NCBI GenBank assembly: GCA_002298925.1
Contig: DBMM01000112.1
Location: 1-64,000, forward strand
DNA length: 64,000 bases
Source: Geobacter sp. UBA698
GTDB lineage: Bacteria; Desulfobacterota; Desulfuromonadia; Geobacterales; Pseudopelobacteraceae
Direction of reading: 5' to 3'
Each line of letters starts with the position of its first letter. Position 1 is the stretch's first letter. The notes under the pieces are model-generated. The model was not told the DNA's origin. It was given only the letters and a program-made list of their open reading frames with translations, and did no database searches. Of this stretch, positions 8,515 through 16,985 are shown one piece after another. Position numbers and translations under genes: made by a program.

Positions 8515-8690
8515 CCACAACTCGAATCCCACCGCATAGCACCGTTATTATCGGAAACCTTATATAACTTTAAAAACCATTAATCCATTGTCAAGCCGCA
8601 GACAGCAAATATATTCAAGAACCCCGCTAAACCGTTCACATTTGTATTTGGTTAAGCGTCGGTTATACTGTTTTCAGGATATCGACTCTG
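8515..8690. repeat. Intergenic repeat, copy 1 (partner at 38755)
   Basis: This stretch shares several ordered blocks with 38755-38935: ACCGCAWAGCA, CTTTAAAAAC, CATTGTCAAGCCGCAGAC and TTATACTGTT-TCAGG, at almost the same spacing. On the minus strand it reads TTGACA (8589-8594) towards the histidine kinase; on the plus strand a TATACT element points towards the carotenoid oxygenase. Both copies lie between divergent transcription units. It is probably a duplicated or mobile regulatory region, or the remains of an older gene. Confidence 0.6.
8642..8669 (+). promoter_or_regulatory. Putative sigma-70 promoter
   Basis: TTGTAT (8642-8647) and TATACT (8664-8669) are separated by 16 bases, and would drive the small ORF at 8708 and the carotenoid oxygenase. 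The -10 block is conserved in the repeat copy near 38905; the -35 is not. Confidence 0.4.
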
Positions 8691-8707
8691 GAGAAAGAAC
8701 TGGTGAT

Positions 8708-8878
8708 ATGAAGCCTCACGACACCAACCAAACGACGCCGAATCTGCCGCGTAAGCCCTTCCTGTGGCTGCCCCATAACAGCCGGAAGTTCGGGTTGCTT
8801 CCGGCCACCCTCCTATCTGGATGGTGGATGGTTGCTCTCAAGTGCGGCACGGCCGAATCCGTGACCTCCCCATGCTAA
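8708..8878 (+). CDS. Possible small ORF ahead of carotenoid oxygenase
   Basis: 56 residues beginning MKPHDTNQTT, with GGAGAAAG upstream and a stop that overlaps the oxygenase start by 7 bases. This arrangement would allow translational coupling. No family is recognised, so it may be a leader or a chance frame. Confidence 0.25.
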   Translation: MKPHDTNQTTPNLPRKPFLWLPHNSRKFGLLPATLLSGWWMVALKCGTAESVTSPC

Positions 8879-10401
8879 CCAGGAGAGAATTTCTTGCATG
8901 CGGCAGCATTTCGGCAATGGCCCTGCTGACCGGCTGTGCCGTCAGCCCTCCCCTGCCCAGCACCGTTTTTGCGGACTTTGGCGGTCCTGACCAGCCCTAT
9001 CTAGGGCTGGCCACCTCCCTGCACCACGAATATGACTATGAAACGGAAGTGACCGGAACGATTCCGTCCGGGCTGCGCGGGATACTCTACCGCAACGGCC
9101 CGGGTCTCTTCGATCGGGGTGGGCTGCGCAAGCGGAGCCTGCTGGACGGGGATGGCCTGATCCAACGCTTCCACTTCCATGACGGAGGTGTCCGTTACCG
9201 TAACCGCTTCGTACAAACCCCCAAATTCCGCGAGGAAGCGGCGGCAGACCGTTATCTCTTCCCCACCTGGAGTACCCTGGCCCCCGGCGGCCTGTGGAAT
9301 AACTTCCTGGGACCGAGCCGCATCCGCAGTCAGGCCGGGGTTACGGTCTTTCCATGGCAGGGACGGCTGTACGCCTTCGATGAATCTTCCCTGCCGTTTG
9401 AGCTGGATCCCACCACCCTGGAGACGATCGGCGAGTCCCGACTGGGTGTGCCGGCGGAGATCCCGTTGGTCTTTGCCGCCCACAGCAAGTTCGATCCCCG
9501 CACCGGCGAATGGCTCCACTTCGGCATCGAATACGGACGACATGCTTATCTGCATCTAAACTGCTTCGCTGCCAACGGTACGTTGACCCGCCACCGGGTC
9601 ATCGAAATCCCCCGCTATGTCTATATGCACGATTGGTTTGTCAGCAGCAGACATCTGATCGTCAGCCTACACCCCCTGGAGGTGGAAATCTGGGAACCAC
9701 TGCTGGGCATCCGCAGCATCCTTGACGCCTTGCGCTGGCGCGGAGATCAGGGTAACCTGCTCCTGATCATGCCACGGGATCTGGTCGGTGAACCGATCAT
9801 ATTGACCAGCGAAGCTTCCTTCATGTGGCATTCGGTCAATGCTTTCGAACAGGAGGGAAAGCTGATTGCGGACTTCGTCGGGTATGCTAATCCGGATCAT
9901 CTGGTGGGTTCGGCTTCCACTGTCATTGCCGTCATGAGCGGAAAACAAGGGGTCTTCCGTTCCCCTGGCCAACTTTGTCGCTACCGGATCGATCTGGGGC
10001 GAAAAAGGGTGGCGAGGGAACTACTGGCCAATGGCAGCTTTGAGTGGCCGCGTATCGACGAGCGGCAGCGCTGTCAGCCACATCGTTTTGTGTATCTCTG
10101 TGCGGCCGATCCGGGCCAGTTTTTCTGGTCGGCAGTCGAGCGGCACGATCTTGGGACCGGAGAACGCAGCCGCTATGATTTCGGTGCCGGCAGTTACTGC
10201 ACTGAGCCGGTCTTTGTCCCGCGAAACGGCTCGGCAAAGGAATGGCAAGGCTGGGTGCTGACCGAGGTCTACGACAGCCGCACCAGAAAAAGTCTGCTGG
10301 CTGTACTGGACAGCGAGCATTTGGCGGACGGACCGCTGGCACAGGTACTGTTACGGCACCACGTACCGTTCAGCTATCACGGCTGGTGGCTGCAGAGCTG
10401 A
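8872..10401 (+). CDS. Carotenoid oxygenase family protein (RPE65/CCD), exported
   Basis: 509 residues. It begins MLTRREFLACGS, a Tat-like motif, followed by a hydrophobic stretch and a possible lipobox (LTGC). The domain is a seven-bladed propeller dioxygenase using one Fe(II) held by four His. Candidate His ligands occur in order: FAAHSKFD, YMHDWFV, WHSVNAFE and YHGWW at the C-terminus. Family members cleave carotenoids, apocarotenoids or stilbenes with O2. The upstream GTG/ATG starts were rejected because the twin-Arg start fits better. No carotenoid biosynthesis gene is near, so the substrate is unknown. An O2-dependent enzyme in an otherwise anaerobic-looking gene set is notable. Confidence 0.9.
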   Translation: MLTRREFLACGSISAMALLTGCAVSPPLPSTVFADFGGPDQPYLGLATSLHHEYDYETEVTGTIPSGLRGILYRNGPGLFDRGGLRKRSLLDGDGLIQRFHFHDGGVRYRNRFVQTPKFREEAAADRYLFPTWSTLAPGGLWNNFLGPSRIRSQAGVTVFPWQGRLYAFDESSLPFELDPTTLETIGESRLGVPAEIPLVFAAHSKFDPRTGEWLHFGIEYGRHAYLHLNCFAANGTLTRHRVIEIPRYVYMHDWFVSSRHLIVSLHPLEVEIWEPLLGIRSILDALRWRGDQGNLLLIMPRDLVGEPIILTSEASFMWHSVNAFEQEGKLIADFVGYANPDHLVGSASTVIAVMSGKQGVFRSPGQLCRYRIDLGRKRVARELLANGSFEWPRIDERQRCQPHRFVYLCAADPGQFFWSAVERHDLGTGERSRYDFGAGSYCTEPVFVPRNGSAKEWQGWVLTEVYDSRTRKSLLAVLDSEHLADGPLAQVLLRHHVPFSYHGWWLQS

Positions 10402-10481
10402 AGGCATCACGCCGGATTAACCTTTAAGAATAACATTGCATGCTCATGTTCGCTCTTGCAGAAATTTACCCTGTTCGTAGA

Positions 10482-11828
10482 TCAACCTTCCGGTGTTTTG
10501 CGGATGAGCCCCTCCCGCATGAGGAGCTGCACTGTTTCCCTGGCCTCCCTTATTCTCTGTGAGGCCTCCGTGTAAAGCGTATCCCTGTCCTTCGACAGCC
10601 TGGCGATCCCTTGTTCCTGGGCCTTCATGGCCGTTGCTGCCGCCAGGCACGGATAGACCTCCCACTCGTCCATTCTCGGCAGGATATCATCCTCGTGAAT
10701 GCCCCGCGCTGCCGCGAATCTGGCCAGTTCGGTGGCGGCAGCGATGGTCATTTCGTCGGTGACCGTACGGGCCCGCACATCGAGGACGCCGCGGAAGATC
10801 CCCGGAAAAACGAGGGAGTTGTTCACCTGGTTGGGAAAGTCGGACCTCCCCGTGGCGACGATCGCGGCCCCAGCCTCCTTGGCAAGCCACGGCCAGATCT
10901 CGGGAACGGGATTGGCGCACGTGAACAGAACTGCCTTCGCGGCCATGCGCTGTATCCACTCAGGTTTGATAATGCCGGGACCGGCGTGAGAGAAGGCAAG
11001 GCAAACGTCGGCACCTTCCATCGCCTCGGCAATGCCGCCCGTCACCCTCCCGCTATTGCTTTCCCGGCAGACCATCCATTTTTCCGCGAACTCCACCTGC
11101 CGCTCCTCGATGTCGTGACGGTGCAGGCCCAAAACCCCCGTGCTGTCGCAGGCCACGATCCCCGCCGGGTCAACTCCGGCAGCCTTGAGGAGCCGATACG
11201 TGGAAAAGTTGGCCGCCCCTATGCCGATCATGGCAATCCTGACCTTGCGCAGATCCTTGCCGACCAGCGTAAGCGCGTTGATAAGACCGGCCAGCACAGC
11301 TGTGGCAGATCCCTGTTGATCGTCGTGCCAGACCGGGATCCCCATCTCCGCCCGCAGCCTGTCGAGGATGCGGAAACACTTGGGCTGGGAGATATCCTCC
11401 AGGTTGATGCCGCCAAAGGAGGGCTCCAGGATCTTCACCGTCCGGATGATCTCTTCCGGGTCCTCGGTCCGCAGGCAGATGGGGACCGCATCAACGCCGC
11501 CGAGATACTTGAAGAGAAGCGCCTTTCCCTCCATGACCGGCAAGCCGGCCTCCGGCCCGATTCTGCCGAGTCCGAGGACCCTCGTCCCGTCGGACACGAC
11601 GGCGATGCTGTTCCCCTTGTTGGTGTAGTCGTAGACCAATTCCGGCTCGCGGAATATCGCCTTGCACGGCGCGGCAACCCCCGGCGTGTACCAGATGGCG
11701 AAATCACTGAGGTCCCGGATGGCGCACTTGGACGTCACCTGTATCTTCCCACGGTAGAAGGGGTGGAGCCGCAGCGCGTCTTGGGCCGGTTTCTCCGCCT
11801 TGGCCAGCAGTTCTTCTTTAGTCGACAT
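10482..11828 (-). CDS. NAD(P)-dependent malic enzyme
   Basis: 448 residues. It decarboxylates malate to pyruvate, giving NAD(P)H. Motifs: YTPGVAAPC at the start of the catalytic domain, the GLGRIGPEAGLPVMEGK region, INLEDISQP, VWHDDQQGSA, the Rossmann motif IGIGAANF, and FPNQVNNSLVFPGIFRG. It lacks the C-terminal phosphotransacetylase-like domain of MaeB. ATG 11828 has GGAGG before it, better than the upstream ATG 11840. It is a single gene; the convergent carotenoid oxygenase ends 80 bases away. Confidence 0.95.
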   Translation of the reverse strand: MSTKEELLAKAEKPAQDALRLHPFYRGKIQVTSKCAIRDLSDFAIWYTPGVAAPCKAIFREPELVYDYTNKGNSIAVVSDGTRVLGLGRIGPEAGLPVMEGKALLFKYLGGVDAVPICLRTEDPEEIIRTVKILEPSFGGINLEDISQPKCFRILDRLRAEMGIPVWHDDQQGSATAVLAGLINALTLVGKDLRKVRIAMIGIGAANFSTYRLLKAAGVDPAGIVACDSTGVLGLHRHDIEERQVEFAEKWMVCRESNSGRVTGGIAEAMEGADVCLAFSHAGPGIIKPEWIQRMAAKAVLFTCANPVPEIWPWLAKEAGAAIVATGRSDFPNQVNNSLVFPGIFRGVLDVRARTVTDEMTIAAATELARFAAARGIHEDDILPRMDEWEVYPCLAAATAMKAQEQGIARLSKDRDTLYTEASQRIREARETVQLLMREGLIRKTPEG

Positions 11829-12063
11829 GTTATCCTCCATCTGCAGCCGTTTTGTTCCGGCCTACCGCTCAGGTATTTCACTGGCCGGGCAATGCCCCTC
11901 GCCGCTCTCAGGGTCGATCTACAACTCTTCCCCGCGCACCTCGCACATCTCCGTGGGGACCACTCCCCTTCTCCACTTCCGGTACATTTCACCGAACCGC
12001 TGAAATACTCACATCTTCGCGCCCTCCTTGTCCTGGCGGTTAACCTCGTAAGACACGATTTCT

Positions 12064-13008
12064 TCAGACCTGTTTGGATGAGAGTTGAGGCGGACTCCTG
12101 CGGCGTGCAAGCTCGCTGGTGTATCGTATTCCAAGCTCTGCAGCATGTTTCCTAGCCCAGTCGGTTAACCTTGTCATGCCGGTCTGCGGGGCATCAACGT
12201 AAAGGAGATTCGCCATCAGTCCCTCAATTTCCTCGCGAGTGATGAAAATGTCATCGACAATTCTGCCGATTATGGTCCCAACCAGGTGACCAAACCAGGG
12301 AGGGACAGAGATGATCGGCCGCCGCTTGCCGATAATCTCCCCTATTGTCTCAATCAGCTCACGGTAGGTGAAGGTTTCCGGACCAATGGCATTGATGATC
12401 ACGTTTTCCCGCCTGTTCCCCTCCTCGACGGCTAGTCGAGCAAGATCGTCCACGTAAATCGGCTGCAACCGATAGCTACCATCGCCGAAGACGCCGACCA
12501 CCGGCAAACTGCGCAAAAGCCAGGCGATATTGTTGATGAGGATGTCTTCCTTGCCGAACAGCACGGTCGGCCTTAGAATAGCGAACGACATCCCCGACTC
12601 CCGGAGAGCCCGTTCGATCCTTGCCTTGCCGCTGAAATACTCCAGCGGCGAATCTTCCGAAGGATTGGTGATACTGATATGGATAACACGTCCGACTCCT
12701 GCCTCCCTGGCTGCATCAAAAAGCCTCAGGCTGTTCTCAATCGCATCTGTGTGTCTGAAGTCTTTATGGTTGAAACGCACCCAGTAGGTATTGTAGAAAA
12801 CAGCGGAGCCGCGCAGTGCATTGACCAGCCCGGCGTGATCGCTGAAATCCATCGGGAACGCCTCCACCCGCCCCTCGAATGGGTTGGGACGGTTGGGAAA
12901 TTTCGTGATAGTGCGGACCCTGTGTCCAGCATCAAGTAGTCGTTTAGCGATGTAGCGTCCCGAATACCCGAAAGCCCCGGTTACGACATGTAGTTGCTGC
13001 GTTAACAT
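12064..13008 (-). CDS. Atypical short-chain dehydrogenase (NDUFA9-like NAD(P)-binding protein)
   Basis: 314 residues with an N-terminal Rossmann fold: the glycine motif in VTGAFGYSGRYIAKRL, then VIHISITNPSEDSP, YFSGKARIERALRESG and ILRPTVLFG. These features place it among extended/atypical SDRs (NmrA/NDUFA9 group), many of which bind NAD(P)H with little catalysis. GGGGAGAGG precedes the ATG. It stands alone between malic enzyme and the HD gene. Substrate unknown. Confidence 0.85.
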   Translation of the reverse strand: MLTQQLHVVTGAFGYSGRYIAKRLLDAGHRVRTITKFPNRPNPFEGRVEAFPMDFSDHAGLVNALRGSAVFYNTYWVRFNHKDFRHTDAIENSLRLFDAAREAGVGRVIHISITNPSEDSPLEYFSGKARIERALRESGMSFAILRPTVLFGKEDILINNIAWLLRSLPVVGVFGDGSYRLQPIYVDDLARLAVEEGNRRENVIINAIGPETFTYRELIETIGEIIGKRRPIISVPPWFGHLVGTIIGRIVDDIFITREEIEGLMANLLYVDAPQTGMTRLTDWARKHAAELGIRYTSELARRRSPPQLSSKQV

Positions 13009-13233
13009 AACCTCTCCCCGCGCCGGGAATCCACTCTACGAATAAGTCTCGCACAATTTGCCGGATGCGCAAGACTTGGCATTTTATACAAAGGTGAGAG
13101 TCCCAGGGTCTACCAAGATTGCACGTTCACGAGTGCTGACCCGACATCTCCCTCCCAAGCAGTCGACGAACAAGAGGGAGGTGGAAATAGAGTGGAAATA
13201 GTAGGGAAACAGGGACGCTCTCCCTTTTTCTCT

Positions 13234-13833
13234 TTAATTGAGGAGAGTCCCTATTTTCAAGTCGCTCAGCGATTTTTCTCCGGCAACATCTTCGGCATAG
13301 ATATCGGCAATCAGCATGATCGTGCGCCCCTTGACGCTTCTGCCGCTGGAACCTTCTGTATCGGCAGCGCATGTCTCCAGGAGAAGCGGAAAGAGAGGCT
13401 GCTCCATGAAGCGACGCTGCTGTTTCGTCAAGCGGCCATCCTGGCGCAGCTTCCATGAAAAGTAGAAATGATGATGCCGGACGAGCCAGGCCACGTCGCC
13501 CGCCAATTCGGGGTAGCCGATCCGGGACATGATGGCGGGAACCTGATCGGCGCCAGCGTCGGCATGCCCGTAAGCTCGCCATCGCCCCCTGATGAAGGTC
13601 GTCGTGATCGCCTTGCCGATGTCATGGAGGAGGACGCCCCAAAAGACACGCGGGTCGGCATCACCTTCCACTGCTGCGAGGGCAAGCATGGTGTGGGTAA
13701 AGGCATCGCCCTCGACATGATATTCCTCGGGCTGCGGAACGTTGCGCAGGGCGGCCACCTCGGGTAGGAGGAGGTCAAAACATCCCTCCCGCCGCCAGCG
13801 CTGCAACAGTTCACGACAGTCCCGCGCCCTCAC
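13234..13833 (-). CDS. HD-domain phosphohydrolase
   Basis: 199 residues. HTMLALA, VLLHDIGKA and WLVRHHHFYF give the metal-binding His/HD pattern of the HD superfamily, most like the HD part of tRNA nucleotidyltransferases, but with no nucleotidyltransferase domain. It probably hydrolyses a phosphate ester; the substrate is unknown. The GTG start overlaps the stop of the radical SAM gene by 4 bases (GTGA), so the two are translationally coupled and transcribed together. Confidence 0.85.
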   Translation of the reverse strand: MRARDCRELLQRWRREGCFDLLLPEVAALRNVPQPEEYHVEGDAFTHTMLALAAVEGDADPRVFWGVLLHDIGKAITTTFIRGRWRAYGHADAGADQVPAIMSRIGYPELAGDVAWLVRHHHFYFSWKLRQDGRLTKQQRRFMEQPLFPLLLETCAADTEGSSGRSVKGRTIMLIADIYAEDVAGEKSLSDLKIGTLLN

Positions 13834-14807
13834 GGGAATCCGTCCAGTCGCCGAAGCCCTTCCTCCCGGGCGATCGCCACCGCCTCGTTGAACTCCGCCT
13901 CTGTGATGCGCCGGTTCAGGGGGGGATAGTCGGCCGCTTTGAAACAGGGATGATACTGGTCCATGATGTTGACGTAGGTATCGGGCGATAGCTCGCGGGC
14001 GATGAACCCCATGACCTGGCGGGTGCCGGCCAGTCCTCCGGGCAGGACCAGATGACGGATGAGCAGCCCCCGCGCGGCTATACCCCGTTCGTCGAGCACC
14101 AGGGAACCCACCTGCCGCTGCATCTCGCAGAGTGCTGCCTTGGCCGTCTCCACATAACGGGGCGCGCCGGAATAGCGCCGGGCGATCTCGCTGTCACCGT
14201 ATTTGAAATCGGGCATGAAGATATCGAAGATCCCCTCCAGGAGCCGCAAGGTAGCCAGCTCTTCGTAGCCGCCACAGTTGTAGACCAGTGGCACGTCCAA
14301 CCCCTGCTCGATGGCATACGGCAGCGCCGCCAGGATCTGCGCGACCTGATGAGTGGGGGTGACGAAATTGATGTTATGACACCCCTGCCGCCAGAGAGAC
14401 ACTATCATCTCCCCCAGCTCTTCCACCGCCAGCTCTTCCCCCGCACCCAGGTGACTGATGTCGTAGTTCTGGCAGAACACGCAGCGCAGGTTGCACCAGG
14501 TGAGGAAGATGGTGCCGCTGCCGCGCCGCCCAACCAGCGGCCGCTCTTCGCCGAAATGGGGGCCGAAGCTGGATACCATCGGAAGGCTGCCGACCCGGCA
14601 GACCCCCCTCTCTCCCTCCAGGCGGTTCACGTGGCAATGCCGGGGACAGAGGGTGCAGTCCCGGAGGATTGCCCGGGCGGCCTCGATCCGTCTGGCCAGT
14701 TCTCCTGTTTCGTGAAGATGAATATATGCTGGCAATGCCTGCAAGACAGCCTCCAGTACGGGCTGTCGGTACCGCAAATCTACCGCGTTCACCGCCCGTT
14801 CCGTCAT
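13830..14807 (-). CDS. PflX-like radical SAM protein (COG1313)
   Basis: 325 residues. CNLRCVFC is the radical SAM 4Fe-4S motif. An N-terminal CTLCPRHCHVN...GVC motif, typical of the COG1313 family, may bind a second cluster or metal. The family resembles pyruvate formate-lyase activating enzymes, but its targets are mostly unknown. The ATG lies only 5 bases after a TATACT element on the same strand, so the message may be nearly leaderless. The first 119 codons are duplicated as a broken copy at 18528-18893. HD hydrolase follows by 4-base overlap. Confidence 0.9.
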   Translation of the reverse strand: MTERAVNAVDLRYRQPVLEAVLQALPAYIHLHETGELARRIEAARAILRDCTLCPRHCHVNRLEGERGVCRVGSLPMVSSFGPHFGEERPLVGRRGSGTIFLTWCNLRCVFCQNYDISHLGAGEELAVEELGEMIVSLWRQGCHNINFVTPTHQVAQILAALPYAIEQGLDVPLVYNCGGYEELATLRLLEGIFDIFMPDFKYGDSEIARRYSGAPRYVETAKAALCEMQRQVGSLVLDERGIAARGLLIRHLVLPGGLAGTRQVMGFIARELSPDTYVNIMDQYHPCFKAADYPPLNRRITEAEFNEAVAIAREEGLRRLDGFP

Positions 14808-15149
14808 CTGAAAGTATAGCGTATAAACCGGCGGATAAAGGCAGATGGAAAAAATAAATTAACGAGTTATAATGACAACAGCGGGAAACACGGATATGGA
14901 TCTGAGCGCTGGCGGTTAAAAGGGATCGGGATTCGGAACGACGGGAGGTGGCCACCATGACGGATGCAGATGACGAAAAACTGGGCGAGAAGACGTCCAT
15001 GTACTGTTCTGACTGCGAAGAAGACCGGACCTTCGTCTGGGCTGTCTGGAGTGGCGTAGAATACTTCGGCTATCCTCCGGAGCAGGAATACGGCTGGGAG
15101 TGTTCCGCCTGTGGCAATAAGATCCGCGTGACCTGACAGCATGTCTCAA
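14451..15149. repeat. Duplicated 700-bp segment, copy A
   Basis: The segment covers the 5' part of the PflX-like gene, the divergent promoter region and the whole zinc-ribbon gene. It is near-identical to 18528-19228, with scattered base changes and a few short indels. Edges: GGTGACTGATGTCG on the left and CTGACAGCATG on the right. No transposase or terminal repeat is seen, so an illegitimate or recombination-driven duplication is likely. Confidence 0.9.
14957..15136 (+). CDS. Small zinc-ribbon protein, copy A
   Basis: 59 residues beginning MTDADDEKLG. Two CxxC knuckles (YCSDCEEDR and ECSACGNK) about 35 residues apart form a probable zinc ribbon. ATG 14957 has GGGAGG at proper spacing; the GTG at 14948 is part of that site. 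A TATAAT element at 14868-14873 is a likely -10. It is divergent from the radical SAM gene. A copy differing at only a few residues is at 19042. Function unknown. Confidence 0.75.
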   Translation: MTDADDEKLGEKTSMYCSDCEEDRTFVWAVWSGVEYFGYPPEQEYGWECSACGNKIRVT

Positions 15150-15270
15150 CGGTCATGCAATAACCAAACGGGTTGCCACCCTTTGTCGGCCTGTTCTCGG
15201 ACAGGAACAGATGCAGCTGGAACTTTTCAACCTGTCTCCGATGCGGGTTTACCGGTGGCAAAAGAACTGC
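15146..15270 (+). pseudogene. Fragment of methyltransferase (copy of 30135-30250)
   Basis: TCAACGGTCATGCAA also occurs upstream of the intact methyltransferase (29609-29623). It is joined here directly to AAACGGGTTGCCACCCT and the following 110 bases, which match that gene's 3' end with few changes. The gene body is missing. The remnant encodes QLELFNLSPMRVYRWQKN and has no function by itself. Confidence 0.85.
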
Positions 15271-15309
15271 AACTTCAGGCTTAAAGACGATAGAAAGCCT
15301 GACACCGAA

Positions 15310-15420
15310 TTTTCTTTCGTTTTCGGCTTGATGCTCAGGCCGATCATTGCCGGCGTCGCGATGAGCCTGAGTTCCGTCTCGGTCATCAATCAGCAACGCC
15401 TTGCGGCTGGGGGACAGTGA
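15310..15420 (+). pseudogene. C-terminal scrap of a P-type (copper-like) ATPase
   Basis: The frame reading GLMLRPIIAGVAMSLSSVSV matches the last transmembrane helix of CopA-type P1B ATPases, usually PMIAGAAMSLSSVSV. It is fused in frame to the methyltransferase tail at 15211-15270, giving a 69-codon chimeric ORF. It is most likely debris. Confidence 0.65.
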
Positions 15421-15428
15421 GGCTGTGA

Positions 15429-16036
15429 ATGCGCGACAAGTGTACTGTGATGCTGTTGGCATTGGCACTGATGGGCTTTGCAGATACCAATTCGATCACA
15501 AACAAAAAACCAGATGAGAGGTCTAACATGCAGACTTTCAACGGGAAATCTGGGAACATAACCCGATTTGAAAAAGTCCCTCGCGGTGAAGAACGCCTTA
15601 TAAAAAACATGGAAGTCATATTGCAAAAAAAAATGTCCGAAGATTATCCCGCAGGCCAGACCAGACGTGACGCGCACCCGAAAACTCTGGCCTGTTTACG
15701 AGCCGAATTCATTGTGGAGCCGAACATCCAGGCGGAGCTTAAGGTAGGAATATTTGAGTTTCCACAGACCTATCCCGCCTGGATTCGAATTTCTAGTGCA
15801 AGCGGGAAGATCCAATCGGACAAAAAAAAGATCTCCGGGGATTTGCCATAAAAATCATGGGTGTTAAAGGAGAGCGGTTTCCAACACAAGACGAAGAGAA
15901 AGAGACACAGGATTTTATCCTGATAAGCAATCCGACCATGCCATTAGGAACGGTAGAACTATTCCATGACGCCGTGCACTACAGGATCCCGGCGCACTCT
16001 ATCTTTACAGTATCAAAGAACCATGCAAGGACTTAA
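15429..16036 (+). pseudogene. Catalase-like (SrpA-type) protein, frameshifted and truncated
   Basis: Residues from FNGKSG through RRDAHPKTLACLRAEF and FPQTYPAWIRISSASGK follow the N-terminal part of small haem catalase-like proteins. The frame is lost in a run of eight A (15822-15829). One more A would restore DLRGFAIKIMGVKGERF and continue to SKNHART at 16033. Even when repaired, it stops at about 200 residues, well short of the family. A signal-like N-terminus (VMLLALALMGFA) precedes the domain. Confidence 0.75.
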
Positions 16037-16138
16037 CCGGAACATGCTGAATTTATAGGTAATTCCAAGGAATAAAACCTTTTCAAAACTATCCTTCTGC
16101 TTAATCGATATCATGTTCCCAAAATTTCACAGGCATAC

Positions 16139-16366
16139 CTAAAGGGCTTCAAGATCTTTTGCGGATATTCGCCGGCCTGATTTTACTTCAATGACATAGA
16201 CCTTCCCCTGATAACGATAGACGTAATCCACCTCCGCATTCTTTTCCCGCCAGTTAAATATCTCTCCCGACATTTGCAGCAGCTGAAAAGCTACAGCCAG
16301 TTCAAACACCCGTCCGCGCTTCTCCGGATCCGCAAGCACCCCAAGGCCTTCAGTCATTATATACAA
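16139..16366 (-). pseudogene. C-terminal remnant of AAA+ ATPase with DUF4143 domain
   Basis: 75 codons: RGRVFELAVAFQLLQ, FNWREKNAEVDYV and VYVIEVKSGRR match the C-terminal nuclease-like (DUF4143) part of the ATPases often found in accessory DNA. The N-terminal P-loop part is missing, and the sequence upstream does not continue the frame. Remnant. Confidence 0.7.
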
Positions 16367-16481
16367 CGCAGGACATGAGAAGATGGTTTTAGGGCGGAGG
16401 AAAGTGTCAGCCTGCCTTTAGCGGAATACTTTTTCAGTGGGTGAATTAGCTTCAAATCTATCCATAGGAGTGACAACTTTG

Positions 16482-16565
16482 TTAGCGTCTCCTAGTCCAG
16501 TAAAAACCGCCTCCGCCGAATACAACGATCAACACTACGATCAAAATGATTAGCTCGATGCTCAT
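16482..16565 (-). CDS. Tiny single-helix membrane protein
   Basis: 27 residues: MSIELIILIVVLIVVFGGGG followed by FYWTRRR. One hydrophobic helix is followed by a glycine run and a basic end. AGGAGGAGGTGATTGAACC precedes the ATG, an excellent ribosome site. It resembles the small DUF3309-type membrane peptides of proteobacteria. Role unknown; it could be stress-related. Confidence 0.65.
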   Translation of the reverse strand: MSIELIILIVVLIVVFGGGGFYWTRRR

Positions 16566-16985
16566 GGTTCAATCACCTCCTCCTATCGTTCTCTATCTAT
16601 AAAGAATATCAAGTACACAGGTAGTATCAACTGTCGGTTAACGCCTTACATTTGCAATCCCATGATAAAAGGGATTTAAGAGGATAATACACAGTTTTGT
16701 GTAGTTTTTTTACTTATATTTATATTTTATCATGGAAAAGGATCTCACGAAAGTTTACAAAACTAGTATTTGCCTGATTCACCCCCCAAAAAAACCACCC
16801 CTGAATTCCCTTTTTCATAAGGAGAACAACCCATTTTGGTAAAGAGAGGGAGACTTTATTCAATACTCTGCAAGGCGAGTTAGAAAAATATCATGTTCAT
16901 TAAACAGCTAAGATACGCCGGAAAAGACACTATGGAATGTTCAAATACGGCATAACCCTCTCAGGGCCATGTAGGTCATAGCATC
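16566..16985. other. AT-rich non-coding stretch
   Basis: About 420 bases without a credible gene. It includes several AT-rich stretches that could carry the promoter of the tiny membrane protein on the minus strand. No terminator or repeat was recognised. Confidence 0.5.

Noticed and set aside
10611..12155. 514-codon plus-strand ORF opposite malic enzyme
   Set aside because: It is long only because the antisense gene is GC-rich. No motif is seen, while the minus strand carries complete malic enzyme signatures.
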